A stretch of DNA of 64,000 nt from Patella vulgata (taxonomy: Eukaryota > Mollusca > Gastropoda > Patellidae), in assembly GCF_932274485.2 (NCBI RefSeq), contig NC_065882.2, forward strand, positions 74,302,767-74,366,766. Direction: 5' to 3'. The translations under genes were made by a program, and so were the position numbers. A model generated the notes under the pieces. It had not been told where the DNA came from, ran no database searches, and was given only the letters and a program-made list of their open reading frames with translations. Below, piece by piece: positions 22,292 through 34,005 of this stretch (within the stretch, counting starts at the first letter, position 1; every line of letters begins with the position of its first letter).

Positions 22292-23655
22292 TAAAACATT
22301 GTACAACACTTTTCTTGGGTTTCTACAATCGTTTAGATAATATCCCATGTTTGTAGTACATCGATTACAAATCTCGGCGAGCCTTTGGGGTTTTTCAGTG
22401 TCGACCTCTACTTGCCAGTGGTAACATCTGCGACGTGGTCAAAGAAAGGTTCGGGGTACATACAAATGGTGTTAATACACGTCATAATTGAAACAACCAA
22501 CCACAACACAGCTTATAATTCACTGCAGTCTCGTGCATAACACAGACTGGTGAATGCCCGCGGCTTTGAATGCATGTTAAAGCTTATGTAGTGTAGAAAA
22601 CCAGCACCATGACGATGAAACGAAATATAGATGTAATTTTAATAAGACTCCATGTTCTACGCGATATATTATTTTATTTGGAAAGCTCACATGGCTAATA
22701 ATAACCATTTTCAATTGATATTAAGTAAGGGATGAGAAATGGACCGGAGTATTTTCTATAGAATAAATAACGACTAATGGACATGTTCTTCAACGCATAT
22801 CCACAAACAATAAAAACCATATTAATCTCGGTAACAGACACTCACGTTCAGGAAATCACCGCGTATTTTACATCAGCAGTTTGGAGTGTTTCAGTCTCAA
22901 CTTCATCGGATAATTAAATTGCAGTTTTTATCTACTTGATGATTAGAAGCACAATGGACGTCAGCATTTCCACACAAATATGAATAAACATCATATTTAT
23001 CGCATCGCCAGCTCATTTACACAACAAATCGTGGACAAATAAAACTGATTTTACTAACCGACTACTTAACCCTTTGTACTTATCATTAATTTATGAGATT
23101 GTACGAGCGGTGTTGTTAATTATACGTACCACAGCAAGGGGTTAATCCCTCCATGACGCTCATGTTAATACTAGACAGTGTGCACTATAATACAATAATA
23201 GCTATTGATTGAATAGCCCTTTGAGCGATAGCAGAGAGACTAGTGCCGTTAATACTGCAGCAAGCATATCAGTTGATTTAAACCTCTCTGTTTTTAATTG
23301 CTAGAGCCGTAACAATCCCCATTTACACATTAGCGTTAATGACATTATTCCAGATTTCCCTCATAAACCAATTCTCGGATGTCGTAAAATTCTTCGCGAC
23401 TCATTTACTCTAGAGGCCGTCTACACCCATTTGAAGATATCACAATTTTGTAATGCGGTTCAACATGTTAGTTTTGAATCAAGTTTGACCCGAAGTTGAA
23501 ATCCATGAAATTGTAATATTTTCTGGAATGAGTAAATTTACCGAGAACAATAGCTTTATAAAATGTTATTTCACTCATCAGTGACTGTCCTAATATTTAT
23601 CTATTTTATTATTTCAGAATGTAGTAGTTTTATTTGTATGATAAACAACATCTAA
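22292..23655. other. no recognisable gene or repeat
   Basis: About 1.4 kb of noncoding AT-rich DNA. Confidence 0.55.
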
Positions 23656-23790
23656 ATAATGATTAAAACACATGATCCTATTTCGTTTCGTTGTTTATAG
23701 GTCAAACTTTCGTTCTACTTGTCCTAATGAATTAGAAGGCAGTCGAAAGTATAAAACAAACGAAACGAAATATAAATCACAGAATTTTTC
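23656..23790. mobile_element. MITE-1, diverged copy
   Basis: Arms CTATTTCGTTTCGTTGTTTA and ACAAACGAAACGAAATATAA surround TTTCGTTCTACTTGTCC and GAAGGCAGTCGAAAG. The outer ends (GATTAAAACACATGATCC) are worn. Confidence 0.7.
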
Positions 23791-23994
23791 TTTTCAGCGA
23801 AGAGCGATGTTTGCTCCCATTAAGCGGTCAGTCATGAAAATTTCCTTGGACGGCTGCTGAATACAGATTCTGTGTGTAATTAAATCGGATTGGACCACAC
23901 ATTGACATGTAAGTTTATGTTGTCATGGTCCATGTTAGACATAATAAAGGAGCAGACCTGAAGAATATCGAGTTCCAGTATCTGAGGTAATACT
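23791..23994. other. no recognisable feature
   Basis: Noncoding sequence leading into the minisatellite. Confidence 0.4.
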
Positions 23995-24628
23995 TGCGGT
24001 CCCTGATTCACATAATGTTGGCTTGAAACGTCCGTGTTACACACTGCTCGGCTTGGGTGAACACGGAGTTCCTTAATTCACTTAATGTGGGCTCACAACC
24101 TCTGTGTTACACACTGCTCGGCTCGGGTGAACACCTGGGGTCCCTAGTGGGATCGCAACCTCCGTGTTACACACTATGCTCGGCTCGGGTGAACACCTGG
24201 GGCCCCTAGTGGAATCGCAACCTCCGGTCCCTAGTGGGATCGCAACCTCCGTGTTACACACTGCTCGGCTCGGGTGAACACCTGGGGTCCCTAGTGGGAT
24301 CGCAACCTCCGGTCCCTAGTGGGATCGCAACCTCCGTGTTACACACTGCTCGGCTCGGGTGAACACCTGGGGTCCCTAGTGGGATCGCAACCTCCGTGTT
24401 ACACACTGCTCGGCTCGGGTGAACACCTGGGGCCCCTAGTGGAATCGCAACCTCCGGTCCCTAGTGGGATCGCAACCTCCGTGTTACTCACTGTTCGCCT
24501 CGGGTGAACACCTGGGGCCCCTAGTGGGATCGCAACCTCTGTGTTACTCACTGCTCGGCTCGGGTGAACACGGAGTTCCTAAATTCACTCAATGTGGGCT
24601 CACAACCTCTGTGTTACACACTGTGAGT
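23995..24628. repeat. minisatellite, 60 bp unit with 27 bp insert units
   Basis: About ten units carry GGTCCCTAGTGGGATCGC, AACCTCCGTGTTACACACTG and CTCGGCTCGGGTGAACACCT. Some are joined by an extra 27-bp partial unit (AATCGCAACCTCCGGTCCC). Inner units are almost identical and outer ones differ (AATTCACTTAATGTGGGC), the usual picture of an array expanding from the centre. Because 60 is a multiple of three, frames across it read as a 20-residue repeat (GSQPPCYTLLGSGEH). Confidence 0.95.
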
Positions 24629-25361
24629 GCCCGTAAAATATGCCTTCGTTGTTGTAACTGTAAACGGAAATGACGTTGCCCTTGCAAAGTGCTAGTTTGA
24701 GTTAAATTTCTAATCCAGTATATTATAAATACCATATATTATGGCCATAAACGTCGCATTACTCGAATTCAACCGACAAAATGGCGAATACTATTTCTGA
24801 AAATCGCATACAACGTGACTTCAAAATTAGGTCAAATTAAACAAACTTTTGACCATCTGCTCTCTCATTCCTTAAATATGTACTTATAAATATTTGAGCA
24901 GGGTTCCTAAGGTTCTAAGTCTCCACGCCTCGTGTAGGATTAGTCAAATAACTCTCCCGTTACATTTCCGCTTTGGGTGTTATTAAACGTCTTTCCCCTT
25001 GAGTTCTGTATGAATGAACACGAGAACGGGTTTAATATCATTGCCAATGTTTAATTTTTCGGCCAATGGAACAACAAGCTATCGAGTGCTAAAAACGCTC
25101 AGATGTCTACAGCAAACTGATTAGAGGTTTTATCAATATTTCAAATAACACCACTACACGAAATACATATATACTTTAGCTCACTTTTTATCGTTGAATT
25201 GTTGATGAAGGGCTTTCAATGACCGAGTAGTGTACTCATATTTTAGCGCTAAATAATTATTTTGAATAGAGTCCCTAAATGGGTATAGCTTTCTGGTTTC
25301 TTTTTTGATAAAATGTACCTTTTAAAGCAGCAATAAGCCTTCGCAAGCCTGGATTGCGAGC
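24629..25361. other. no recognisable feature
   Basis: Noncoding sequence. Confidence 0.5.
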
Positions 25362-25511
25362 CAGAAATGGGGTTTAACGCCCACTCCGACACAAACTAGT
25401 TCATTTCGGGACTAACACATGGTTCAATTTTATTTCAATGATTCGCCTGCGCGTAGGGATCTTTAGCAGTGGGAGGAAATTGGAGGATCCTACTCCTTGC
25501 CACGTACAGCA
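25362..25511 (-). mobile_element. SINE-B, 3' two-thirds
   Basis: GAAATGGGGTTTAACGCCC, CATTTCGGGACTAACACATGG, TTTAGCAGTGGGAGGAAA, then a short deletion to ATCCTACTCCTTGCCACG. The head is absent. Confidence 0.85.
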
Positions 25512-25654
25512 AGCCAGGATAATTTGACACCATAAATTCTGGCAGTTTAAGTTCGGGTGCTTGCAATATTCTTGAATAGAGCCCATTGTTTATCTCACTA
25601 TAACTTTACTTACTTTAAGCAAACATCATTGTGCTAGCGTACGAATTTAAAAAT

Positions 25655-26185
25655 TAGAGTTTTCAAACATTGTATTTGTAATATTCCAGAAATTTGGAGA
25701 TGGACATGTCTGACTCCATACAAAGACTGGACGTGCTTGGGTTTCATAAATTAATAATATTATTACTTTAACTCCATGTAAAGATTGGTCGGGGTTAGTT
25801 TGTAACAATATTATAACTTCATACAAAGACTCGGCGTGGTTGGATGTCACTAATTAATAACAATGATGCCACTATAAACCACACATAAAGACTCGGCGTG
25901 GTTGGATGTCACTAATTAATAACAATGATGCTACTATAACTTCATACAAAGACTCGGCGTGGTTGGGTGTCACTAATTAATAACAATGATGCCATTTTAA
26001 CTTCATATACAGACTATGCGTGGTTGGGCGTCACTAATTAATAACAATGATGCTACTTTAACTTCATATAAAGACTATGCGTGGTTGGGTGTCACTAATT
26101 AATAACAATGATGCCATTTTAACTTAATACAAAGACTAGGCGTGGCTGGATGTCACTAATTAATAACAATGATGCTACTTTAAAC
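25655..26185. repeat. tandem repeat, 62 bp unit
   Basis: About eight units with ACTTCATACAAAGACTCGG, CGTGGTTGGATGTCACTAA and TTAATAACAATGATGCC. The right five or six are alike; those before 25800 are strongly diverged. Confidence 0.9.
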
Positions 26186-26719
26186 CCATAGAGTAAAAAA
26201 AAAACTAGACCCCATATAGCCTTCAAATTTCTTTCTTGATACAACATTTCTTTTAAACCCACAGATTAACAATTTACGGAATCTCTCTCACAAATAATGA
26301 ACTACTTCAACATGAATTAAAGCCAATATTTTAAAAATAAAGTATCAACGAGAATTAACAAACTTGTAAATAGAAGATTGTGATCCAGTAAAACTTTAAA
26401 GAGTAAATACATGTGTTGAACAAACAACGTTATTTTTATATGTGCTTACATTTCTCTTTTATTGGCGTATATTTGGTTATTTTTTTACATGTTATTACAT
26501 TTTTAAAAGAGTTGTTTTACCTGTGTGTATATTGTTTTTTAAAGACATGTCCTGTTTTAACATATAAATTTACATTTGTTTTTAAATATGTACTCTTTAA
26601 TCTGTTAAGCAAAGTGTATAAATTAGGTTTACTTCCGCCGATAACAACAGAGACAAGAACTATCAAATCAGGTAAATATCTGTATTCGGGAACAATAAAT
26701 AGTATGAGCTATGCGGATT
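26186..26719. other. no recognisable gene
   Basis: T-rich sequence. A plus-strand 137-codon frame (26413-26826) reads as a string of Phe, Leu, Tyr and Val and then runs into SINE-A, so it is not a gene. Confidence 0.55.
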
Positions 26720-26997
26720 TCCGATGTGGTGTCCCCTTGTCAGTGGTGCAGGACGAAGGGTCTGATAAGGACAGCTGTCTAGTTGTTCGGATGAGACGAA
26801 AAACCGGGGACCTGTGTATACATTAGCGTACACGTAAAAGATCCCTTAGCAGCTATAATTCGAAAAAAAGAGTAGGCCGTAGCGCCGCTGCTGGGACAAA
26901 ATGTCCCTTATAGCACACTGTATGACGTATGCCCGTCTTCATTAGCCCAGTTGGAGCAGAACAGTAGGACGTTAAATCCCATTTCATTTCATTTCAT
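26720..26997 (+). mobile_element. SINE-A, head-less, well preserved
   Basis: From TGGTGTCCCCTTGTCAGTGG through GGACAGCTGTCTAG, CACGTAAAAGATCCC, CATAGC-type TTATAGCACACTGTATGAC and CTTCATTAGCCCAG to AGGACGTTAAATCCC plus CATTT repeats. Confidence 0.9.
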
Positions 26998-27125
26998 GAG
27001 CTCTGTGGATTTATCAAAAACATAAGAAGTAGCTAATGAAGACGGGCAGCGGCGTTTTTACATATTCTTTCTTCACCGAATTACAACTGTGGGGGATTCG
27101 TTTTATGTACACGACAAGGTTTAAT
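26998..27125 (-). mobile_element. SINE-A remnants
   Basis: TAGCTAATGAAGACGGGCAG, GCGGCGTTTTTAC and ACCGAATTACAACTGTG are separated pieces of a minus-strand copy with most of the body lost. Confidence 0.55.
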
Positions 27126-27633
27126 ATGGACCCAAGTGAGCCACCAGGGCTCTCTCTTCGTAAACATTTACAAGAAGCTTTTTCACTTCCCAGAGAGTTA
27201 AATATACATTATGGGAGATTAGATAAAGAGCTAGTCGTTCTCACTATAATAGTTACAAACTAGATAATGTAAAGGCAATTTGCTGAAAATTTCAGTCAAA
27301 TTGATCCACTCTGAACCCAGATATTAGCGATTGAATTTTGGGTCTAGCCTCGATCATCATGACTAAAGTCGGTACGATAAATACATAGTCTCGATTATCC
27401 ATTTTTTGATTTAATTATCAATGAGCGTTAAGCAGCAGATATGATTCTAATCCAGAAAATATCGCAGGCTTGCGATGACATCGAGAGTTGATTATGGTCT
27501 GGATAAGTTAAATAATGTCTAATTAATAATTTAGATAACATTTCAGGCCTAAATAAAGACGTGCAATTGTCAGATTTAGCTCTTGCATAATGTATGTTTA
27601 AACTGACAGTTTGGAGGATATTGGACAAATAGA
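27126..27633. other. no recognisable feature
   Basis: Noncoding sequence. Confidence 0.5.
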
Positions 27634-27882
27634 GAAAAATGAAATGGGGTTTAACGTCCTACTTTTCTCCACAAAAAGCGGCGCTACGACCTACTCTTAT
27701 TTCGAATTCCAACTGAAAAGGTATTTTTAACATGCAAGCCAATGTGTATACGGGACAATGGTTTAACATCCCACAAGGACGACTAGAAACTATCCTGGCC
27801 AGGCCCCTTCTTGAACCGCCGTAGTAAAATCCCAAGGTACTTTCATGGTCACCACCGGAAGCGAACCTGAGACCTTCCATCA
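27634..27882 (-). mobile_element. SINE-A, internally deleted
   Basis: AATGAAATGGGGTTTAACG, then the AAAGCGGCGCTACGACC block, CAAGCCAATGTGTATACGGG, GGACGACTAGAAAC, ATCCTGGCCAGGCCCC and the decayed head side GAAGCGAACCTGAGACC. Confidence 0.8.
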
Positions 27883-29180
27883 AATGAAGCGAGATTTACA
27901 TCTTGATTTTAAAAGCTAGTGCTACTTAATAAACCGCGACCTTGGGGTAAAAGTTACAAGTGAGGTAAACAGCTCAGTTTATTATTTAAAAACAAAATTT
28001 CAGACCTTTTGTACATTTAAAATAAATACAAAGTATACTATTTGGTTAAAACACCCCAACCAACCCCTCATTTCTTAATCCCTCCCTGTTCATATTCATT
28101 AGAATTAGCATGAACACACAGAATTCCAATTCGCCCTCCCTTCTATTTCACGAGATTGATCAACATGTAAGAACATCTGTAATCGCTACAAGAACAGTAT
28201 GTTACAGCAGATTTATCAACAGAATGATTACATCTAACACCGGAGAATTACCAGATACAAGACAAAAGAAAGCCAATACTCCTTGTAAATTATAAACCAA
28301 AGATACCGTCTTATCTTAAATATTGACCTTTGATTGCTCTAAGTATGTATAATAGAGAAGCAATGGTCTATAATACGGCTAATAAACCACTACTCCATGG
28401 CTTTAACTAGCTCAAGTAGACGTTTGTGAATTGCATTAAGAGAAATATGCTTCCCACTGACAAAGTGATAAGCCTGGGGCGTTTTGATTTAGCATCATGG
28501 CGATTCACTTGATCCGAGTTTCGATTACTGGTATTTGAACATTCTGTGATTCTAACTTGATAAAGTGGGCGAGTGTACAACCTCCATTAGAGCTCAGTGT
28601 GTTTATAATTCGACCTGTTAATGGTTCTATATATGTATATATCTATCAAAATAGTGTTATAATATTTCTCAGATTCCAAAGATACACAATGAAATGTGGT
28701 CATGCTATGTAAAGTGGGGGAATTGCGACATTAAATATAGTTTTACATAGCATAGGAAACGCATTTAACATATAAGAGGGAAGAAAATATTATTTTCAAA
28801 ATACGAGAAGCCAATCAGAGGCAACTGAAAGTAGACTATACATTAGTAGACATGTACGTTGAAACCGCGGGAAATAGATCAAAGGGCTAAAGCCAAGTAC
28901 GATCGTGCTATGGACCAGGAACTGACCATGTTGTTGGATGCAATTTAAAAATCTAATTCACCAAATCGATGCAGAATTGTTCAAAGAAAAAGCATGCCAG
29001 TTATTTTGTCGATCGGACTTGAATTGACGAAGCATCAGGCTTTTTTGAAGAGCGTCACCCAAGAACAAGAAGAACAAGATGAGTAGCGGTTATCGAATAG
29101 TTCCTGGTTCAAAAAACGTATAGGCCTTTATTTAAACAAAACAATATTATCTGTTTTATATATATTCTATATATTTATAT
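27883..29180. other. no recognisable gene
   Basis: AT-rich. CATGCTATGTAAA (about 28711) and TTTACATAGCAT (about 28742) make a small inverted pair. No exon seen. Confidence 0.5.
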
Positions 29181-29250
29181 ATGATCGCCTGTCCAACTTC
29201 GTGTTTTTGTTTCTCGTCCCCCGGTTTCCCCCCCGCTGTTAAAAACGTTC
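29181..29250 (+). mobile_element. SINE-B short internal fragment
   Basis: GATCGCCTGTCCAACTTCGTG and CCCCCGGTTTCCCCCC resemble the SINE-B centre. Short and diverged. Confidence 0.5.
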
Positions 29251-30702
29251 AAACATTTGTCATCCTAATCTTAAACTTGAACAGGTGGTTGAAACGTTCT
29301 GAACAACAACAGATCCTGTTAAACTATACTAATGTCCAACAGAAAGTATACACACTAAAAATTGACTAAGTTTTGTTTAGATTAAAAACATTTGATAAAA
29401 CATTACTGAGTTTGTCTCTTCCGTCCAAACTCAATATTTCTAAGCAAAATAAAAAAGCGAAACAAATTGACATAGTACCCAAATGCCGTATACAATGTAC
29501 AACGACTTAGGTTGATGCAGCACGAAATGCACAGTGTATACTTTCTTTCGGACATTAGTATATGAATAACCGTGAATACATCTCCTTAATTCCTAGATTT
29601 ACACGTATTTAAAAAATTGATACGAGAACAAATTACTCCATTACAAAAAATAATATTATGCTTTAATGGATCATAAGAAGCGTAGCCGGAGTGCAAAACG
29701 GAACTAGGTCGTTAGGACAATGTCCTTCTGTCCTCCTATCTGGTAATGGCGACACAATAATCGGATTTAATCAATTAATCTTAATAATACTTAATATTAA
29801 GTAATATTATGGCAGAACTATAAAGCGTTTAGCACTAATTCCAAGGGTTACGTCTTTAACTCAAGTAGCGGCTTACAGAGAAACCGCAACCACTACATAC
29901 AAAGAAATCAAATGAAACGACCGGAATAGCCGTTGAATGGAAGTCGAATCTTAACTGATCGTTTAAGGGATGATAATAGGCCTGTGTGATGTGGCTGAGC
30001 CTCGAGGAATGTTGTAAAAATGGAGAGGAAAAGGTGGTTCAAGCATGTCATAGTTTGGCAGATGACTAAGCGTTTTAGCTTTAACAACTTGCTTGGCGGA
30101 TCATCATTAAACTAATTGGTTTAAAATCTGTTCGATTGGTGACAATCATCAACCATCTTCTTAGTCTTATATCGCCCATTCTCTATCATTATACCAATTG
30201 ATGGCTCTTTGATCTACACATCTTTAAGACTTAGTAATTCCCAAAGTTTACTTTAGACTCGATTATCAGTGAAACAAGGCGCTGTTTTGGCAGCCATATT
30301 GGTTTTTTATTTGGTAATTATAAACATCGTTAAATTGAAATATAATTGGTTACAGATTAAAGCTTGATGTGCGAGGAAAAGATAAGAATGACGACGAGGC
30401 CGTATTTGTTATGGTTGTCGATGGGCAACAGGATAACTCTTGTTGGAATTCAATTAAATTAGCTTGAGTGAAGAGTGTTGTGCATGGGGGAGCTTGTGCT
30501 TGATGTTGACGTGAAGAGCGTTTACAGCACACTGTTCCCTTTCAGGCTGTAGACCAATAAAATGCAAGGATTAGCGTAAAGCGTTCAATTATCACGTCTC
30601 TAATTGACCTTGAAGCGCGATGAAGGGTCAAGAAGATTTTTACCCTAACTAGCACCCATTAAAGATTCGTTAGCAGATAAATTGTGAATAAAAATTTGCG
30701 AA
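29251..30702. other. no recognisable gene or repeat
   Basis: About 1.45 kb of AT-rich noncoding DNA. Confidence 0.5.
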
Positions 30703-31035
30703 TCAAGTCTTGAGAAACATATCCAGCAAGATTAAGATAGTTTCGGTTCCAAGAAAGTTGAAATGGGGAAACGTCATTTTATCACTGTATGCGTAGTATA
30801 TTCCATCATGACCGGATAAAGCCACCAATGCTTTGGGAATATGCGTGAAGCTACTATGCATGTAAAAACAAAACTGTCCCTCGTATTGCGCACTTAAACA
30901 ATAGGCATAGGAATAACGTGTGTTAGTCTCCAAATATTTTGTTAACCAGTCGTCAATCACGTTATGTTTTGGGCCGAAGTTAAAACGGTAAAGGGTATCT
31001 AGAGTTCGTGCTGCTCGGAGCTCGGGTATGTCCTT
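30703..31035 (-). other. possible coding fragment, unidentified
   Basis: On the minus strand about 110 codons are open between the SINE-A head (31036) and a stop at 30703. The peptide includes LYRFNFGPKH, IDDWLTKYLETN, CLSAQYEGQF and LSGHDGIYYAYSD, which looks less biased toward AT-rich codons than other frames here. I recognise no family. The only in-frame Met upstream lies inside the SINE, so if real it is an exon piece or gene relic rather than a whole gene. Chance is a fair alternative. Confidence 0.2.
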
Positions 31036-31413
31036 ACATTCGGAGCAACAGTGGCTAAGTAGCTGGGACACTGGCTCGCTAGCCTCGAGGTCGCGGGTTC
31101 GCTCCTGGTCGAGAAAGTTCATCGCAATTTTCCGACGTGATTTGACCTTGTCAGTGGTGCAGAACGGAGGACCTGACAAGGGCAGCTGTCTAGTCGTTCG
31201 GGTGGTACGAAAACCAAGGTCCCGTGTACACATTGGCGTGCACTTAAAAGATCGCTTGGCAGTTGGAATTCGATAGAGGAGTAAGCCTCAGCGCCACTGC
31301 CCGGGCAAAATATCCCTAATAGCGCACTGTATGGCGCATGCCGTCTTCATTAGCCCAGTCGGAGCAAAACCGTAGGACGTTAACGCCTATTTCATTTCAT
31401 TTCACTTGTCCTT
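31036..31413 (+). mobile_element. SINE-A, full length
   Basis: Head AGTGGCTAAGTAGCTGGG and GCGGGTTCGCTCCTGG, CTTGTCAGTGGTGCAGAACG, GGTCCCGTGTACACATTGG, TTGGAATTCGATAGAGG, CATTAGCCCAGTCGGAGC and AGGACGTTAACGCC plus CATTT repeats. One of the best complete copies here. Confidence 0.92.
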
Positions 31414-32214
31414 GCGTTCGCCCCCTCCCATCCCTTTAGGTACCATCCGGGTAAATCTCCTTTAATAAACGGCCGTGTACAAACCAATAATTTAATATTA
31501 TGTAAACATGCACTGGACAAACACAAATCAATCACAAATCATTTCAATGCTAGTTGTGTAAACATTTGTTGAATTGAATTAAATGTCAAAGAAATTTAAA
31601 AACAAACATTTTATACTTGTCGACATGTCGTTTACTTGAGTAGAAATAAATAAAGGAGAAATCATTTGCGTGATTCTCCAGCAGAAATCATTAAAACTCA
31701 ATAATTGACGGGTTGGGTACCGTTTGTTCGCGACTACTATGACAGATTGCGTGTTAAGCCTATAATTATGAATGATAGAGAGATTGTCACCGTGTAAAGT
31801 CAGGCTATGATGAGCTGAAGACTGGATATAAATTACTACTACATGATCCTAACCTTCTGTTCCGGGACATGTTGAGAGACTTTATGATGACGTCATTGAT
31901 TTACAATAAAAAAGGGTATAATAAGAGGGTCCTTGATCCCCCACCCCCATCTGTCCGGGAAAAGTTCCCACTGAAGATACCCCCGCTTCCATCACTAGTG
32001 ATGTAGTGCTGGCATCTATGTCCTCTACGAAAGCGAGAGTATAATATGTCCGTCTCTGATTGAATTCATCAGGAATTGTTGATCTGTAGCGCCATGCAAC
32101 TAGAGGAAGGAAAAGATCAGAAATCCAAACTGATTTATTGTTTAACGAAACACTATACAGTTAAAAGGGAGGATGGCATTTCTTCTTGGGTGAGAGGGGG
32201 GGGCAGGGGTGAGG
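31414..32214. other. no recognisable feature
   Basis: Noncoding sequence with short C-rich tracts near 31930-31990. Confidence 0.5.
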
Positions 32215-32442
32215 AATATAAGATAAGATAATATTTTATTGTGTGATTACATCCACCAAGGACAGCGTACACAGTTCCGTCTACCATTCTTCGAATGTCA
32301 ATCAATGTTAAGGGATATTTTACGAACACTGCCAGTTTGTACTGCGGGGATTCCGAGTTTCCTTCCAAGAGGACACACGATCCCACGACCCACTCTAGGA
32401 TTCGAACCCGGTTGTGAGTCCTCGACATTAAAGTCAAAGTGG
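32215..32442 (-). mobile_element. SINE-D candidate
   Basis: On the minus strand there is a tRNA B-box-like CCGGGTTCGAATCC, and the opposite end is an A/T tail with TATCTTATCTTATATTCC. The arrangement (head, about 150 bp body, short tail repeats) is that of a tRNA-derived SINE. It occurs only once here, so the family is not confirmed. Confidence 0.4.
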
Positions 32443-33007
32443 ATATAATTACTATTTTTAGTTCAAAGGTTATTTGAATTGGGTATATGCTATTATATCC
32501 ATAGTGTTAATGTGATTTGGCACTCTGGTTTAGGATAAGGAATTATTTTGTTTTAATAAAACAATAAATTTGTGACGTAGGCTAAGTTCGATTATTACAT
32601 TAACTACAAATCTATTCCCTCGTTTGCTTTTATTGTTTGTCGACAGAGAAATGGCAGGAGATATTGCTTTGTTCAGGGCTCTAGCCATAACCTTGAAAAC
32701 AATCTTTTATTTAACCTTCGGTGATGTTTTCAAAACAATATTAAGAATAACTGCAAGACTACAGTCACTCAAACCAAATGGCATCTTTCATTCATAATAT
32801 TTACAATGTATCGTGTTGTATTTACAATTGTGTCATATTTCCACATATAAGTCAATAACAATATTAGCAAGAGGTTCTTCGCAAAGAATTTTCTTTAAAA
32901 AAATAAAATAAAAAATAAAGAAAAAAAAAACCAATCAAAAACTTTTAACGAAACAATTGTCTCATTCATGATCGAGCACATCCCTGGATTAACCATTAAG
33001 CAAAATG
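32443..33007. other. no recognisable feature
   Basis: AT-rich noncoding sequence ending in an A-rich tract near 32900-32935. Confidence 0.5.
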
Positions 33008-33362
33008 TAATGAAATGAAATAGGGTTTAACGTCCTACTGTTTTGCTCCGAACTGGGCAATTGAAGACGGCCATACGCCATACAGTGTGCTGTGAGGGAA
33101 ATTTTGCCCGGACAGCTGCACTACGGCCTACTCTTATATCGAATTCCAACTGTCAAGGGATCTTTTACATGTACGTCAATGTGTACACGGGATCTCGGTT
33201 TTCCGTCCCATCCGAACAACTAGACAGCTTTCCTTGTCAGCCCCTCCGTCCTGCATCACTGACAAGGGAGAACCACGCCGGAAAATCTGGATGAACTTTC
33301 TCGGCCAATGCCGACCTCCAGGCTAGCGAGCCAGGGTCTTACCTACTTAGCCACGTGATCCC
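33008..33362 (-). mobile_element. SINE-A, full length
   Basis: Complete from ATGAAATAGGGTTTAACG through GCCATACAGTGTGCTGTGAG, CTTATATCGAATTCC, CGGTTTTCCGTCCCATCCG and CACTGACAAGGGAGAACC to the head complement GACCTCCAGGCTAGCGAGCC and TACTTAGCCACGTGATCCC. Confidence 0.92.
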
Positions 33363-33756
33363 CTATTAAGCAAAATAAGCATGTGCATATGATTTCAAGG
33401 AAAGGGGGGGGGGGCCTACAGGGATGTGTTTTACTTCAATGCCAGATTTACATCGCACCATGGTGCAAATGTTACAAATGAACCAGGGCCCACAAAAAGG
33501 GGGCCTACAATGTTTTTATTTTTAATCTGGCCCTGGGGTAATGGTATTGGAATGTAATCATTTGAAGTAATTAAAATGTAATGAGTAATGGCAGATTCCA
33601 AAAGTGTAATGGAAATGTAATTAATTACAATGGTCCATTACATTTCGATAACTTGTCAATATTTCCACATTTTAAGATCATTAATTTCGACATATATATA
33701 TACCCAATACTGTAGAATTACAATTTATTTGCCACAGTTTCGTCGTATCCCGATCC
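33363..33756. other. no recognisable feature
   Basis: Noncoding sequence with a G run at about 33403-33413 and simple TAATTGTAATG variants near 33540-33640. Confidence 0.45.
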
Positions 33757-34005
33757 CTTATATATGGAAGCGTATACGGGCCATATTAAGTTGGTAATAT
33801 GTCAACATATTATGAATTGTCTTTTCAGAGATAAAATCATCAGAACAATTAAACGAGATGACGACATCGAACATAGCGAGTTATTTAATTAACTCGGCAA
33901 AAATCATCAGAACAATCACAATATGTTGACATATTACCAAATTAATATTGAGGTATCTATCGCGCTACTGACCCCTATACGCTTTCATACTTATATGACC
34001 AACTG
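33757..34005. mobile_element. MITE-3 candidate, palindromic
   Basis: A perfect 21-bp inverted pair lies at 33791-33811 and 33920-33940 (TTGGTAATATGTCAAC and complement). Outside it the arms still pair imperfectly (GGAAGCGTATACGGG against CCCCTATACGCTTTCAT). The core holds a direct repeat AAATCATCAGAACAAT at about 33834 and 33903. No target duplication was found and there is one copy only. Confidence 0.5.

Noticed and set aside
25655-26185. CRISPR-like array
   Set aside because: The 62-bp units are repeats throughout, with no unique spacers, and the genome is eukaryotic.
26413-26826. 137-codon plus-strand frame
   Set aside because: The first part is T-rich low complexity reading as hydrophobic residues, and the second part is SINE-A.
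30703-31233. Whole 176-codon minus-strand frame as a gene
   Set aside because: Its start and first third are SINE-A. Only the part below 31036 is kept, as a weak candidate.
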